From Luteibacter sp. Sphag1AF (GTDB lineage Bacteria; Pseudomonadota; Gammaproteobacteria; Xanthomonadales; Rhodanobacteraceae): a DNA stretch of 64,000 bases. Positions within the stretch are counted from its first letter, which is position 1, and every line of letters begins with the position of its first letter. Where the stretch lies: positions 186,001 to 250,000 of the forward strand of contig NZ_JACHYH010000001.1 in assembly GCF_014192715.1 (NCBI RefSeq), read 5' to 3'. The translations under genes and the position numbers were made by a program. The notes below the pieces were generated by a model. That model worked only from the letters and a program-made list of their open reading frames with translations. It was not told the origin of the DNA and made no database searches. This document shows positions 36,988 through 46,099 of the stretch, in pieces.

Positions 36988-37728
36988 TTATCCCACCTGT
37001 AGCAATTTGGATGCCGACTGGGCGTTTTCGTCTGCCGCCTTGATCGAACGCACCTGCATTTCGAACTCGCGGGACAGTGCAATCATCTTCACCAGCACGT
37101 CGGACGGGTTGACGTTGCTCGACTCCAGGGTGCCCTGAGCCACGCGCACATCCGGATCAGCCTGTGCCTGTGTACCGTCTTTCAGGTGCATCAGGCCGTC
37201 AGAACCCAACGTCAGCTGGTCATTGCCGGGATTCACCAGCTTCAGGCGGTCGATGGTGGTCACCGTGTTCGGTCCCTGCCCCTGCGGCACCACGGAAATC
37301 GTGCCGTCGGCACCGATCTTCACGTTGCCGGTCTGCGGAATGGTGATGGCGCCGCCACTGCCCAGCACCTGGTTGCCGCGCGAATCCGTCAACAAACCGT
37401 CGGCGTCAATGCGAAGGTTGCCCGCGCGGGTGTAGCCTTCCGTGCCGTCAGCACTCTGTACCGCAAGCCAGCCATCGCCCTGCACGGAAACATCCAGATC
37501 GTTGCCGGTGTTCATCTGCTGGCCGGCCGTCATGTCCCAACCGTTTCCGTTCGCCACGCCATTGATGCGGGTGGCCGCGCCGTCGCCGAGCACCGGCACG
37601 CTTTTGAACGCCGAAAGCTCGGCCTTGAAGCCGGCGGTGCTGGCGTTGGCGAGATTGTGGGCAACTTCCGATTGCGCGCGCATGACCTGCGTCGCGCCAG
37701 TCATTGCTACATATACGGAACGGTCCAT
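36988..37728 (-). CDS. flgF: Proximal rod protein FlgF
   Basis: Proximal rod subunit of 246 residues from the ATG at 37728 (MDRSVYVAMTGATQVM). It has AHNLANASTAGFKAELSAF near the N-terminus and SSNVNPSDVLVKMIALSREFEMQV near the C-terminus. A longer frame upstream lacks family similarity. It lies 62 bp after flgE. Confidence 0.95.
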   Translation of the reverse strand: MDRSVYVAMTGATQVMRAQSEVAHNLANASTAGFKAELSAFKSVPVLGDGAATRINGVANGNGWDMTAGQQMNTGNDLDVSVQGDGWLAVQSADGTEGYTRAGNLRIDADGLLTDSRGNQVLGSGGAITIPQTGNVKIGADGTISVVPQGQGPNTVTTIDRLKLVNPGNDQLTLGSDGLMHLKDGTQAQADPDVRVAQGTLESSNVNPSDVLVKMIALSREFEMQVRSIKAADENAQSASKLLQVG

Positions 37729-37790
37729 GGCGGTCTTCCCCTGACGCGTCGGGCAGAAGGTCATGGCGACCTTCCGCCCGATGCCTTTGC

Positions 37791-39014
37791 TTAGTTGCGG
37801 ATGTTGATGATGGTCTGGGTGAGCTTGTCGTCGGTCGAAATGACCTGCGCGTTCGCCTGGTAGTTGCGCTGCGCCTTGATCATGTTGACCAGCTGCGCCG
37901 TAAGGTCAGCCGTGTTCGACGCTTCCAGCTGGCCGGACTGCACGGCACCCACATCGCCGCTGTTGCCTACGCCACGGATCGGCTGGCCCGAATCGGACGA
38001 CTCGGCCCAGTCCGTGTTGTTCAACTGACGCAACCCCTGGTTGTTGGCAAAGGTCACCATGGCGACCTGGCCGATGACCTTGGACTGACCGTTGTTGTAC
38101 TGCGCCGACACAACGCCAGAGGTGCTGACGTCAAACTGGGAGAACTTGCCCGCGGCGTAACCATCGTTGGTGGTGGCAGAAGTGGAGAACGTGCTGCCGT
38201 ACTGGGTCATCTTGGTCACGTCGACCGAGATATTCAGCGGGTTCGCACCCGGGTTCGGCGACACGGCGCCGAAGTTCAGCTTGCCGCCTGCGGGCGTCAC
38301 CAGCGCACCACCCGTGGTGAACGAAATCTGCTGCGGCGTGCCCGCTTCGGTGCCGTCGATGACCATGTGGGCATTCCACGTATTGGCCGTGGCGTCCTTC
38401 ACGTAATAGATCATGCCGCTATGCGTTGCACCGAGCGAGTCGTACGCGGTGTAGGGCGTTGCGTAGTTGTAGCTGTTGGCATCGTCCTTGTTGAACGTCG
38501 CGACCGTGGGCACGGTGGCATCGCCAGGAAGGTTGGACAACACGCCAATGGCAGTGGTGGCCTTGGCCGGGCTCTGACCGGTCTGCAATTGCAGATCGGT
38601 CAGCGTGCTCATGTCGAACTGGCCAGTCGCCGTTACCGGATAGGCCTGCAGGCGCTGCCCCATCGCGTTGACGATGTAGCCGTTGTCATCCTGCTGGAAT
38701 GCACCGGCACGTGTGTAGGAATAGCCTGCGCCATTCTTCATCACGAAGAAGCCGTTGCCTGCGATGCCGAAGTCGAGGTTGTTGCCGGTCTGATTGAGGT
38801 TGCCGTCAGTGAACTGCTGAGCCACGTTGGTCAGACGCACACCGTTACCGATGGAGTTGGCCGACAGATTCTGGCCTGCGCTGGAATACACCTGCGAGAA
38901 CTCGGCGCGCGAGCCCTTGAAGCCGGTGGTGTTGACGTTGGCGATGTTGTTGGCGGTGACTTCCAGGTCGGAAGACGCCGCATTGATGCCACTTAAGGCA
39001 ATGTTGAATGTCAT
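37791..39014 (-). CDS. flgE: Flagellar hook protein FlgE
   Basis: Hook subunit of 407 residues: N-terminus MTFNIALSGINAASSDLEVTANNIANVNTTGFKGSRAEF, a central Ala/Thr/Asp-rich domain, and C-terminus LEASNTADLTAQLVNMIKAQRNYQANAQVISTDDKLTQ, typical of hook proteins. It lies 21 bp after flgD. Confidence 0.97.
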   Translation of the reverse strand: MTFNIALSGINAASSDLEVTANNIANVNTTGFKGSRAEFSQVYSSAGQNLSANSIGNGVRLTNVAQQFTDGNLNQTGNNLDFGIAGNGFFVMKNGAGYSYTRAGAFQQDDNGYIVNAMGQRLQAYPVTATGQFDMSTLTDLQLQTGQSPAKATTAIGVLSNLPGDATVPTVATFNKDDANSYNYATPYTAYDSLGATHSGMIYYVKDATANTWNAHMVIDGTEAGTPQQISFTTGGALVTPAGGKLNFGAVSPNPGANPLNISVDVTKMTQYGSTFSTSATTNDGYAAGKFSQFDVSTSGVVSAQYNNGQSKVIGQVAMVTFANNQGLRQLNNTDWAESSDSGQPIRGVGNSGDVGAVQSGQLEASNTADLTAQLVNMIKAQRNYQANAQVISTDDKLTQTIINIRN

Positions 39015-39035
39015 GAGTTCTGTCCCCGGTTGCGT

Positions 39036-39689
39036 TTACTGGACCATGGCGATCTGACTGAGCAGCGTGCCGCCGTAGCCCGCTACCTGCACGTACGTAC
39101 CGTCGGTGCCCGAAGCGCCGACACCTTCGATCTTCCCGCGCACGAACGTGTCAATCGCCGTGGTGCCGGAAGTTGCACCGAGCTTGTAGACGCCGTCGGG
39201 AAGGGTTTTGCCGGAGTCGTCCTTGCCATCCCAGCTGAACTGCTGAAGACCCGCGTCAGGCTGACCCATGCTGATGGTGCGGACGACGTTGCCCGACGAA
39301 TCCTTGATCTGCACGTTGACGAACGTGCCTGACGTACCCACGTTCACCGCGCCGTCGAGCTTGCCGCCGGTCAGCGTGCCAACAGTGGAAGGCACGATTG
39401 CTTCCTGGCCGATGAGGCTGGACGCACGCACGAACTGGTCGCCCGTCAGGTTGGATGCCAGCGAGTCGAACGAGGTCTGCAACTGCGTGGTAGCCGCGAC
39501 CTGGCTGAACTGCGCCATCTGCGACACCATCTGGGTGGAGTCCATCGGCTTGGTCGGATCCTGGTTGGTCATCTGGGTGACCATCAGCTTCAGGAAATCG
39601 GACTGACTCAGCGACTGTTCGCTGACCGCATTTTTCGAGGTACCCGAAGTACCCGTCGACGAATTGCTGCTTACACCGGAGACGGTCAT
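39036..39689 (-). CDS. flgD: Hook assembly scaffold FlgD
   Basis: Hook cap. The 217 residues contain the N-terminal family motif SLSQSDFLKLMVTQMTNQDPTKPMDSTQMVSQMAQFS and a C-terminal FlgD-Ig/tudor-like domain (about 110-215) with WDGKDDSGKTLPDGVYKL. It lies 9 bp after flgC. Confidence 0.96.
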   Translation of the reverse strand: MTVSGVSSNSSTGTSGTSKNAVSEQSLSQSDFLKLMVTQMTNQDPTKPMDSTQMVSQMAQFSQVAATTQLQTSFDSLASNLTGDQFVRASSLIGQEAIVPSTVGTLTGGKLDGAVNVGTSGTFVNVQIKDSSGNVVRTISMGQPDAGLQQFSWDGKDDSGKTLPDGVYKLGATSGTTAIDTFVRGKIEGVGASGTDGTYVQVAGYGGTLLSQIAMVQ

Positions 39690-39698
39690 GGTCTGCCC

Positions 39699-40118
39699 TT
39701 ACTTGCCGAGATCGAGGGTCTTTTGCATGAGCTGCTTTGCGCTGTTCATGACTTCGACGTTGTTCTGATAGGACCGGGACGCAGAGATCATGTTGACCAG
39801 TTCGTCCACGGGATTGACGTTGCTCGAATACACATAGCCATCCTGATCGGCCATGGGATTGGCGGGCTCGTAGTGAGATTCGACCGGCGCCTGACTCTCC
39901 GTGATGCCAAGCATCTTCACGCCACCAGGCGTGCCATCGCCGCCCGCAGCAATCTGCTGCTGGATGGCCGAGAAGAGCGGTTGCTTCGCCCGATACGCAC
40001 CCGCCTCGCTGCTGGCGAGGCTGTCGGCGTTGGCCATATTGCTGGCGGTGGTATTCAGTCGCGCAGACTGCGCGGCCATGCCGGAACCGGCCACGTCGAA
40101 GATTTTCAGAAGACTCAT
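39699..40118 (-). CDS. flgC: Proximal rod protein FlgC
   Basis: Proximal rod subunit of 139 residues: MSLLKIFDVAGSGMAAQSARLNTTASNMANADS at the start and SNVNPVDELVNMISASRSYQNNVEVMNSAKQLM at the end. The gene overlaps flgB by 4 bp. Confidence 0.97.
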   Translation of the reverse strand: MSLLKIFDVAGSGMAAQSARLNTTASNMANADSLASSEAGAYRAKQPLFSAIQQQIAAGGDGTPGGVKMLGITESQAPVESHYEPANPMADQDGYVYSSNVNPVDELVNMISASRSYQNNVEVMNSAKQLMQKTLDLGK

Positions 40119-40534
40119 GAACTGCCTCCGGTGATGGCGGTACGCATCATGCGAATCTGCGCCGTGATGAAGCTCAGGCTGGCCTGGTAATGAATGGCGT
40201 TGCCGGCGAACTGGGCCTGTTCGACCTGGGTATCGACCGTGTTGCCATCCATCGAAGGCTGGTTGGGAATGCGATAGCCGAGCGCATCGGCACTGGCCAG
40301 CGTGCTGGCGGTGTTGCCACCGATGTGGCCGTCACTGGTCGCAGCCATGGGCAGCGTGTGTCCGTCGCCCGCGCCGGTGGCGGCCGACAGCGCCTTGCGG
40401 AAATCCACGTCGCGCGCGAGGTAATCGGGCGTATCTGCATTGGCCAGATTGGAGGACAGCACTTCGGCACGCTTCTGCCAGAGCGCGAGCGCCTGGGTGT
40501 GCATGCCTAATAGCGGGTCGGGTTTGTCGATCAC
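40115..40534 (-). CDS. flgB: Proximal rod protein FlgB
   Basis: Proximal rod subunit of 139 residues from GTG at 40534, an unusual start decided by the family length and the AGAGGG ribosome site about 10 bases upstream. Signature SSNLANADTPDYLARDVDFRKAL is present. It is the first gene of the rod-hook operon flgB-L and follows an exact sigma-54 site. Confidence 0.95.
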   Translation of the reverse strand: MIDKPDPLLGMHTQALALWQKRAEVLSSNLANADTPDYLARDVDFRKALSAATGAGDGHTLPMAATSDGHIGGNTASTLASADALGYRIPNQPSMDGNTVDTQVEQAQFAGNAIHYQASLSFITAQIRMMRTAITGGSS

Positions 40535-40572
40535 GGGCCTGTGCCCTCTCGTTGTCTTGGCGAGAGGGTCAG

Positions 40573-40588
40573 AGCAAAGAGCGTGCCA
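40573..40588 (-). promoter_or_regulatory. Sigma-54 promoter of flgB
   Basis: Minus-strand TGGCACG-N4-TTGCT, an exact match to the extended sigma-54 consensus. Predicted start near 40562, about 28 bases before the flgB GTG. It drives the flgBCDEFGHIJKL unit. Confidence 0.9.
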
Positions 40589-40593
40589 CGACG

Positions 40594-40619
40594 AAAAAGG
40601 ACGCCAGATTGGCGTCCTT
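40594..40619 (-). terminator. Rho-independent terminator after cheV
   Basis: Ten-bp stem AAGGACGCCA/TGGCGTCCTT with a three-base loop, followed on the minus strand by five T residues. It ends cheV transcription immediately before the flgB promoter. Confidence 0.88.
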
Positions 40620-40697
40620 ATGCGGTTTCTTGGTTATCGACCGACGACGGCGTCGGAAAACCGGCGCACGTCGGCGTCGGCGAAACGGCACGCCGCC

Positions 40698-41615
40698 TCA
40701 GGCGGGAAGCAGTTCCAGCACGGCATTGGCCAGCACGTCCGGCTGGAACTTGGCGATGAAGCGGTCAGCGGACACCTTCGCCACCATCGCCTCATTGAAC
40801 ACGCCGCTCAGCGAGCTGTGCAGCAGCACCTTCAGGTGACGCAGGCTGGCGTCTTCGCGGATGGCGCGGGTCAGCGCGTAACCGTCCATGCGGGGCATCT
40901 CAATATCCGAAATGACCAGATCCACGCCCTCGCTGGCCGGGCCTTCGGCCAATTCACGCAGCCGCTCCAGCCCTTCCTGTCCGTCGTGTGCCACGACGCA
41001 TTCCAGGTCCATCTGCTTGAAGAGGTCGACCAGCTGCTTGCGTGCCACCAGCGAATCATCCACCACCATCACCCGGCGGTTGCGTGTGTGACGAACCTGA
41101 GCGGCCACCTGCACACGATCAGACAACGCCACCGTCTGCGGGTCGATGCAGGCCAGAATCTGCTCCACATCCACGATGGCCAGCAGGTCACCCTCCAGCC
41201 GGGTGACCGCATTGACCCGGGAGCCGTAGCCCAGCGCGGACGGCGGTGCCGCCATGTTGGCGCCATCCACGTGGACGATGCGATCCACCGTGGACACGAG
41301 GAATGCCTGCACCGAACGACTGAATTCCGTCACGATGATATGGGCCTGTGGGTCACCCGCGAGCGGCGGGTAGCCCATGGCAGCGGCCATGTCGATGACA
41401 GGAATGGTGGTTCCGCGATAGTCGAAGCTGCCCGCCACCAGAGTGTGCATGCTGGGCATCCTCTCCAGCCTGGGCCGGCGGAGAACTTCGCGCACCTTGA
41501 ACACGTTGATTCCGAAGCCTTGCTGGTCGCCCAGACGGAAAATCAGCATCGCCACGCGGTTATGTCCCGCGAGTCGGGTGAAGGTTTCCACGGTATCGAG
41601 AAGCGGGCGGGCCAT
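40698..41615 (-). CDS. cheV: Chemotaxis adaptor-receiver protein CheV
   Basis: CheW-like coupling domain (about 10-165) fused to a receiver domain (about 180-300). The receiver has VMVVDDSLVARKQL, phospho-acceptor Asp in LVISDIEMPRMDGY, and the final Lys in FIAKFQPD. It couples receptors to CheA and may damp signalling when phosphorylated. The 305-residue start is ATG at 41615; an in-frame GTG at 41624 is possible, and neither has a strong ribosome site. A sigma-28-like promoter lies just upstream. No dedicated CheW gene is seen here, so CheV may be the only coupling protein in the window. Confidence 0.93.
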   Translation of the reverse strand: MARPLLDTVETFTRLAGHNRVAMLIFRLGDQQGFGINVFKVREVLRRPRLERMPSMHTLVAGSFDYRGTTIPVIDMAAAMGYPPLAGDPQAHIIVTEFSRSVQAFLVSTVDRIVHVDGANMAAPPSALGYGSRVNAVTRLEGDLLAIVDVEQILACIDPQTVALSDRVQVAAQVRHTRNRRVMVVDDSLVARKQLVDLFKQMDLECVVAHDGQEGLERLRELAEGPASEGVDLVISDIEMPRMDGYALTRAIREDASLRHLKVLLHSSLSGVFNEAMVAKVSADRFIAKFQPDVLANAVLELLPA

Positions 41616-41647
41616 GGGCGACACTACAATCAGAAGGAGTCGCTGGC

Positions 41648-41674
41648 GTATCGGCCGCGCGGCCTTTTTCTGAA
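41648..41674 (-). promoter_or_regulatory. Sigma-28-like promoter of cheV
   Basis: Minus-strand TTCAGAAA-N11-GCCGATAC. The -10 box matches seven of eight consensus bases; the -35 box is weak (TnnAG). Spacing is exact and the predicted start leaves a leader of about 26 bases. Confidence 0.5.
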
Positions 41675-41715
41675 GGTGATGACATCCGCCGGTCATGGCA
41701 CATGTCTTGCTTCAC

Positions 41716-41742
41716 TCAAGTCCTGAAGCCTCCGGACGATCT
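41716..41742 (+). promoter_or_regulatory. Sigma-28-like promoter of the soluble receptor gene
   Basis: TCAAGTCC-N11-GACGATCT. The -35 resembles that of fliC (TCAAGT); the -10 matches five of eight bases. It is divergent from cheV. Predicted start is about 10 bases before the GTG at 41760, which is short; a start at ATG 41775 would fit better. Confidence 0.35.
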
Positions 41743-41759
41743 AGAGGCGTCCTTTATGA

Positions 41760-43082
41760 GTGAACGCCCAAATCATGAGCCTTTTGTGGAGCCAGCACGT
41801 CCGCCTTCTCGCCGATGCCATTGCGTCGGGCGAGGCCTCGCGGGTCCGCGCCGTTTCGTCCCAGTTCCCCGCCGCAGCCCGCGCCCTGGCGCCGTTGCTG
41901 AAGACGGCGGAGCCGCGCACCGCGCCGGCTACCACCATCCAGGCCATTGAACAGCAGGGCATGGTGCTGACCAACGCGCAGGCGCTCGGCGGCACGCTGC
42001 AGGAATTGACCGGCTCGGTCGACGGTGTCCGCGATGCCGTCGGTCGTTTGACGGACGCCAGCGCCAGGATTTCGACGTCACTGGATCAGGCCCACGACGG
42101 CATCTCGGGTGTATCTGACAGTGGTAGCCAGGGCGCTGCCAGTGCAGGCGACCTCGACGGCCAGCTGCGCCTGCTTCGCAGCGCGCTGACGGGCATGACC
42201 CGCAATCACGCTCAGTTCGGTGATTACTTCACGGAAATCCGCAAGCTCACTGCTGCCGTGCAGGACATCGCGCATCAGACGAACCTGGTGGCACTGAATG
42301 CCGCCATTGAAGCGGCCCGTGCCGGCGAAGCCGGTCGCGGTTTCGCGGTCGTGGCTGACGAAGTGAAGCAGCTGGCGGAAAAAACCACGCAGGCCACGGC
42401 TGGCATCGACTCGGTCACTCAGGCCGTGGGCGAATTCTCCGGCCAGCTCGACGAGGCCGTGCAGAACAGCCTGCGTCGTCTGGAGCAGACGCAGTCGGGT
42501 ATCGCCGGCATGCAGACGTCGCTGAGCAAGGTGGACGATGCCGTACGCCACGCCCGCGGCAGCATTGATGCCGCCCGCGAAGGCATGGGCGCCCTGCACG
42601 CTCGCGTTGCGGCGATTCAGGCCACCCAGGGCTCGCTGAGCCGCGTGGCCAACGAAGCCCGCCGCCAGGCGGATGCCACCTCGCGTGCGGCCGTACTGGC
42701 CCATCGCCTCGGCATGTCCCGCTTGGAGACCGAAGGCGGCATGGACGCAGCGAGCCTTACCCAGATGATCCGCGAAGCCACCCAGGGCATGCGCTACGCA
42801 CTGGACCTCGCCGTTCGTGACCCGGCGGGCCTTGACCGTCGCTGGCTGGACACCACTCCGCTGATGCGCTGCATCGAACAGCTGCGCAAGCGTCGCGGGG
42901 ACGCCGTCGGCCCCGCCCTCACCGAAGCAGGCGAGCGCTTCTCGCTGCTTGCCAGCCAGTTCATCGTTCTTCTGGCAGACGGCAAGCATGCCGATGCATC
43001 GCACGCCGTGCCTGCCATGCAGCGCGAACTGGACGCCATCGTGCAGAACCTCTCTGGCGCACTCTCCGAAGCCACCGCATGA
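41760..43082 (+). CDS. Soluble methyl-accepting chemotaxis-type receptor coupled to flgA
   Basis: A 440-residue (435 from ATG 41775) coiled-coil protein with the receptor signalling hairpin at residues 172-206 ([19 protein letters not shown], then [16 protein letters not shown]). There is no membrane helix, periplasmic domain or HAMP, so it is cytoplasmic. A C-terminal helical region (about 330-435) has no named ligand domain recognised; the usual zinc-binding CZB histidines are not evident. The stop overlaps flgA by 4 bp, so it is co-translated with the P-ring chaperone gene. Signal sensed is unknown. Confidence 0.85.
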   Translation: MNAQIMSLLWSQHVRLLADAIASGEASRVRAVSSQFPAAARALAPLLKTAEPRTAPATTIQAIEQQGMVLTNAQALGGTLQELTGSVDGVRDAVGRLTDASARISTSLDQAHDGISGVSDSGSQGAASAGDLDGQLRLLRSALTGMTRNHAQFGDYFTEIRKLTAAVQDIAHQTNLVALNAAIEAARAGEAGRGFAVVADEVKQLAEKTTQATAGIDSVTQAVGEFSGQLDEAVQNSLRRLEQTQSGIAGMQTSLSKVDDAVRHARGSIDAAREGMGALHARVAAIQATQGSLSRVANEARRQADATSRAAVLAHRLGMSRLETEGGMDAASLTQMIREATQGMRYALDLAVRDPAGLDRRWLDTTPLMRCIEQLRKRRGDAVGPALTEAGERFSLLASQFIVLLADGKHADASHAVPAMQRELDAIVQNLSGALSEATA

Positions 43083-43774
43083 CCATCCGCGCCCCACTGC
43101 TCGCCCTCCTGTGTGCAGCGCCCCTGGTGCTACCGGTGGTCGCGCGCGCTGGGCAGTCGATGGACGCCCTGAAAGCGTCTGCCGTGGAATGGCTGCAACA
43201 GAACCGCACCCTGCCCGGAGCCCGCCTCGTCGCTGAGGCAGGCACGCTGGACAGCAGGCTGGCGCTGGCAGATTGCCCGTCACGCCCAGTCTTCAGCGTT
43301 CCGGGCGGACGCGCCCTTGGCGCCCGCACCACCGTGGCCGCCCAGTGCCCGGGCAGCTGGACGGTGCGGATTCCCGTACGCATCCAGATGTTTACCCAGG
43401 TGCTGGTCACCACCCGTCCGCTTGCCCGCGGCGATGGCGTTGGCGCGAACGATGTTCACGCAGAAGAGCGTGACGTCGCCAGCCTGGCCTACGGCTACGT
43501 GGCGGCCCTGGACCAGATCGACGGCCGTTCGCTGGCCCGTCCGCTGCGCGCCGGCACCGTACTGACGCCTGGCATGCTGGCTGGCCGTCAGGCAGTAAGG
43601 ATCGGCGACACGGTCAGCATGGTGGCCAACGTCGAGGGCGTTGTGGTCCACGCCCAGGGCGTAGCCATGGGCGCGGGCGACACCGGCACCCGTCTTCGCG
43701 TACGCAATTCGGCTTCCGGCAAAGTGCTCGACGCCGTGGTCAGCGGAGAAGGCGTTGTCTCCGTACTTCCATGA
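43079..43774 (+). CDS. flgA: P-ring chaperone FlgA
   Basis: Periplasmic chaperone for FlgI. The 231-residue protein has a signal peptide (about 1-24, [19 protein letters not shown]) and the ChapFlgA/SAF domain in the second half ([55 protein letters not shown]). The ATG overlaps the receptor stop. In most flagellar loci flgA is next to flgM-flgN, as here. Confidence 0.93.
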   Translation: MTIRAPLLALLCAAPLVLPVVARAGQSMDALKASAVEWLQQNRTLPGARLVAEAGTLDSRLALADCPSRPVFSVPGGRALGARTTVAAQCPGSWTVRIPVRIQMFTQVLVTTRPLARGDGVGANDVHAEERDVASLAYGYVAALDQIDGRSLARPLRAGTVLTPGMLAGRQAVRIGDTVSMVANVEGVVVHAQGVAMGAGDTGTRLRVRNSASGKVLDAVVSGEGVVSVLP

Positions 43775-43816
43775 ACGAAATCCAACCTCTGTCACACTTT
43801 GCGGCCTGGTGCCGGT

Positions 43817-43843
43817 TAAAGTTTCCCGGCTGAAAGCCGATAA
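43817..43843 (+). promoter_or_regulatory. Consensus sigma-28 promoter of flgM
   Basis: TAAAGTTT-N11-GCCGATAA: identical to the full sigma-28 consensus with exact spacing. Predicted start near 43850, about 30 bases before the flgM ATG. It lets FliA activity raise its own inhibitor. Confidence 0.95.
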
Positions 43844-43879
43844 GCTGCCTGAAGGGAACAAACCCTCAAGGGACAACCC

Positions 43880-44194
43880 ATGAATACGACGATCAAATCC
43901 GGCCTCCAGGCCCAGCTGCTCGCCCAACAGCAGGCTCAGCAGGCCCGCCAGAAAGACACCGCCGCAAGCACGGCTTCGGTGCTGTCCACTTCGGCTGTCA
44001 GTCGCACTGACGACAGCGTCCAGCTGACTGACTCGGCCAAGGCGCTCAGCGCTGCCAGCAGCGGCGACGGCATCGACACCAACCGCGTCGAACAGATCCG
44101 CGCACGTCTCACCGACGGCACCTACAAGCCGGACTCGCAGGCCATCGCAAGCAAGCTGCTGGCGATGGAGGGTCAGATCGGCGGCAAGGCATGA
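43880..44194 (+). CDS. flgM: Anti-sigma-28 factor FlgM
   Basis: Binds FliA until secreted through the completed hook. The 104 residues are largely disordered, with a C-terminal helical FliA-binding part (GDGIDTNRVEQIRARLTDG, YKPDSQAIASKLLAMEG). An AAGGGAAC-type ribosome site lies upstream. Its own consensus sigma-28 promoter is 37 bp before the ATG. It overlaps flgN by 4 bp. Confidence 0.95.
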   Translation: MNTTIKSGLQAQLLAQQQAQQARQKDTAASTASVLSTSAVSRTDDSVQLTDSAKALSAASSGDGIDTNRVEQIRARLTDGTYKPDSQAIASKLLAMEGQIGGKA

Positions 44195-44631
44195 GCGAGT
44201 CCCTCCAGCCTGAATTCCATGCGGCACTCGGTGCCGTCATGAGCGATCTGGCGCGCGAGACGGACGCTCTCCACGAAAGCCTGATCGAAGAGCGCATGGC
44301 GCTTGATGCCGGCGACGTGGGTGCACTGGAAACCGTTGGCAGGACCAAGACCTCCCTGCTCGACCGTATTGAAAAACTGGACGTCGAACGTCGGCAGCTC
44401 TCCGAAGCGTCCGGCGTCGACTCGCTTGCCGATCCCCGCTGGTCCGCCACGCTTGCCGCGCTTGCGCAGTGCCGCCACCTCAACGAGGTCAATGGCCGCA
44501 TCGTTGCGCAGCGTATTTCGCATGTGCGCGAAGCCCTGCGGGTACTGACCGGCAGCCCCGGCGATGACACCTACGGCCCCACGGGACTGCCCCGCAGCTC
44601 TCTGAGATCCGCGCCTCTCGCGCAGGCCTGA
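44191..44631 (+). CDS. flgN: Flagellar export chaperone FlgN
   Basis: Chaperone for FlgK and FlgL. The 146-residue helical protein has the usual LIEERMALDAGDVGALETV and KTSLLDRIEKLDVERRQLSE regions. It overlaps flgM by 4 bp. FlgN proteins diverge, but the order flgA-flgM-flgN supports the call. Confidence 0.9.
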   Translation: MSESLQPEFHAALGAVMSDLARETDALHESLIEERMALDAGDVGALETVGRTKTSLLDRIEKLDVERRQLSEASGVDSLADPRWSATLAALAQCRHLNEVNGRIVAQRISHVREALRVLTGSPGDDTYGPTGLPRSSLRSAPLAQA

Positions 44632-44682
44632 CGGCTGCTGGCACCCCGCATTCCCACGATCACCCAACGGCGCCCGAAAGAC

Positions 44683-45957
44683 ATGTCAGCCATACCTCAG
44701 CCGACCGCGGTGAATGACGACGGCATCCTGCCGATCGTTCGTGTACCCATTCTTGACAAAAAGCAGTCGCTGTTTGCTTACGAACTGCTGTTCCCGCGTC
44801 CGGCCGGCACGGACATCGAAGCCGCTTCGCTCGCCCATACCCAGGCCACGCTCAGCGCCATCGCCGATGGCAGCCTCAAGCGCCTCGTTCGCGACAACCG
44901 TGCATTCCTGCACATGTCGCGCGACCTGCTGCTCGAACACAGCGACATTCTTCGCCACAACGCGCGTCTTGGCGCCAGCGTCGGCGCGGAAGTGGGCATG
45001 GACGAGCAACTGCTCGCACGCCTGCGCGAACTGAAGGGCCACGGTTGCCTGTTCGTGCTGGAAGACTTCAGCCTGCCGCCCGACCCGGAACAGCGCGCGG
45101 GCGTCGACGCACTGCTGCGCATCGTGCAGTTCGCCAAGGTCGCCGTCGATCACCGCCACCCGGTCGCCGCCCGCGCGCACATGGACTACGTCCATGGATT
45201 CGGCGTCAAAGTCATCGTCACCGGCATCGACAGCCATGAAACCTACGTGGATTACGCCGACCAGGACGTAGACGGCTTCCAGGGCAAATACCTGCTGCGC
45301 CCCGAGCGCGTGGACATGCCGCGCCTGGCCCCCAGCAAGCTTGGCGTGCTGCGCCTTATGGGCGCACTGCAAGACCCGGATAACGGCCCGGTGGAGCTCG
45401 GCAAGATCATTCGCGACGACGCCATCCTGAGCTACAAGCTTCTGGGTTGCGTCAACTCCGCGTACTTCGCCCTGCCCCGCCAGCTGAAGTCGGTGGAACA
45501 GGCGGCGGTGTTCTTCGGCGTCAACCGCATGCGCAACTGGATTTTCACCATGGCGGTTGCCGGCATGGATGAGCGTCCACCCGAACTTCTGCGCCTGGCG
45601 CTGATCCGGGCGCACATGTGCGAAAAGCTCGCCCGCGGCATCAAGCCGGAACTCCAGGAAATGGCGTTCACGGCAGGCCTGTTCTCGCTACTGGACACGC
45701 TGATGAACGTGTCCATGGCCTACGTCATGGAACACCTGCCGCTCGCCATCGAAATCCGCGAAGCCCTGCTTGAGGGCGCGGGTCCTTTTGCGCCGCTGCT
45801 GGATCAGATCCGTCACTGGGAACAGGGCGAACTGGAAACCGACAACGCGCTGCGCGAACAGCATCTGCAAACAATGGCTGCCATGTACGTGGATGCCGCC
45901 AACTGGGCAGATCACGTTTACGCCTTCGCAGACGGCACAGTCACTGCCGAGGCCTGA
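44683..45957 (+). CDS. Degenerate EAL plus HDOD domain protein
   Basis: A 424-residue protein with an EAL-like domain (about 15-205) and a HDOD domain (about 210-400). The EAL domain keeps the YELLFPRP and EDFSLPP landmarks but has lost most metal-binding residues of active c-di-GMP phosphodiesterases, so it is expected to be catalytically inactive. The same architecture is seen in YuxH/CdgJ-like proteins that affect motility. It lies 51 bp after flgN and is followed by a strong hairpin. Its partner is unknown. Confidence 0.85.
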   Translation: MSAIPQPTAVNDDGILPIVRVPILDKKQSLFAYELLFPRPAGTDIEAASLAHTQATLSAIADGSLKRLVRDNRAFLHMSRDLLLEHSDILRHNARLGASVGAEVGMDEQLLARLRELKGHGCLFVLEDFSLPPDPEQRAGVDALLRIVQFAKVAVDHRHPVAARAHMDYVHGFGVKVIVTGIDSHETYVDYADQDVDGFQGKYLLRPERVDMPRLAPSKLGVLRLMGALQDPDNGPVELGKIIRDDAILSYKLLGCVNSAYFALPRQLKSVEQAAVFFGVNRMRNWIFTMAVAGMDERPPELLRLALIRAHMCEKLARGIKPELQEMAFTAGLFSLLDTLMNVSMAYVMEHLPLAIEIREALLEGAGPFAPLLDQIRHWEQGELETDNALREQHLQTMAAMYVDAANWADHVYAFADGTVTAEA

Positions 45958-45965
45958 TTGGCACG

Positions 45966-45991
45966 GATCGGCCCGCTTCGGCGGGCCGATC
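45966..45991 (+). terminator. Strong hairpin after the EAL-HDOD gene
   Basis: Perfect 11-bp stem GATCGGCCCGC/GCGGGCCGATC with a TTCG tetraloop, 8 bp after the stop. No long T-run follows, so the call as a terminator is moderate. Confidence 0.6.
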
Positions 45992-46099
45992 TGCATTCAG
46001 GGCACGATCAATGTCGCCTCACACGTTGCGCTGAAGAGTCAGCGCGCCGCCACGACGGCAAGCAGACACGCGCGGGCAACGCCACCGTACCGCCCTGCC

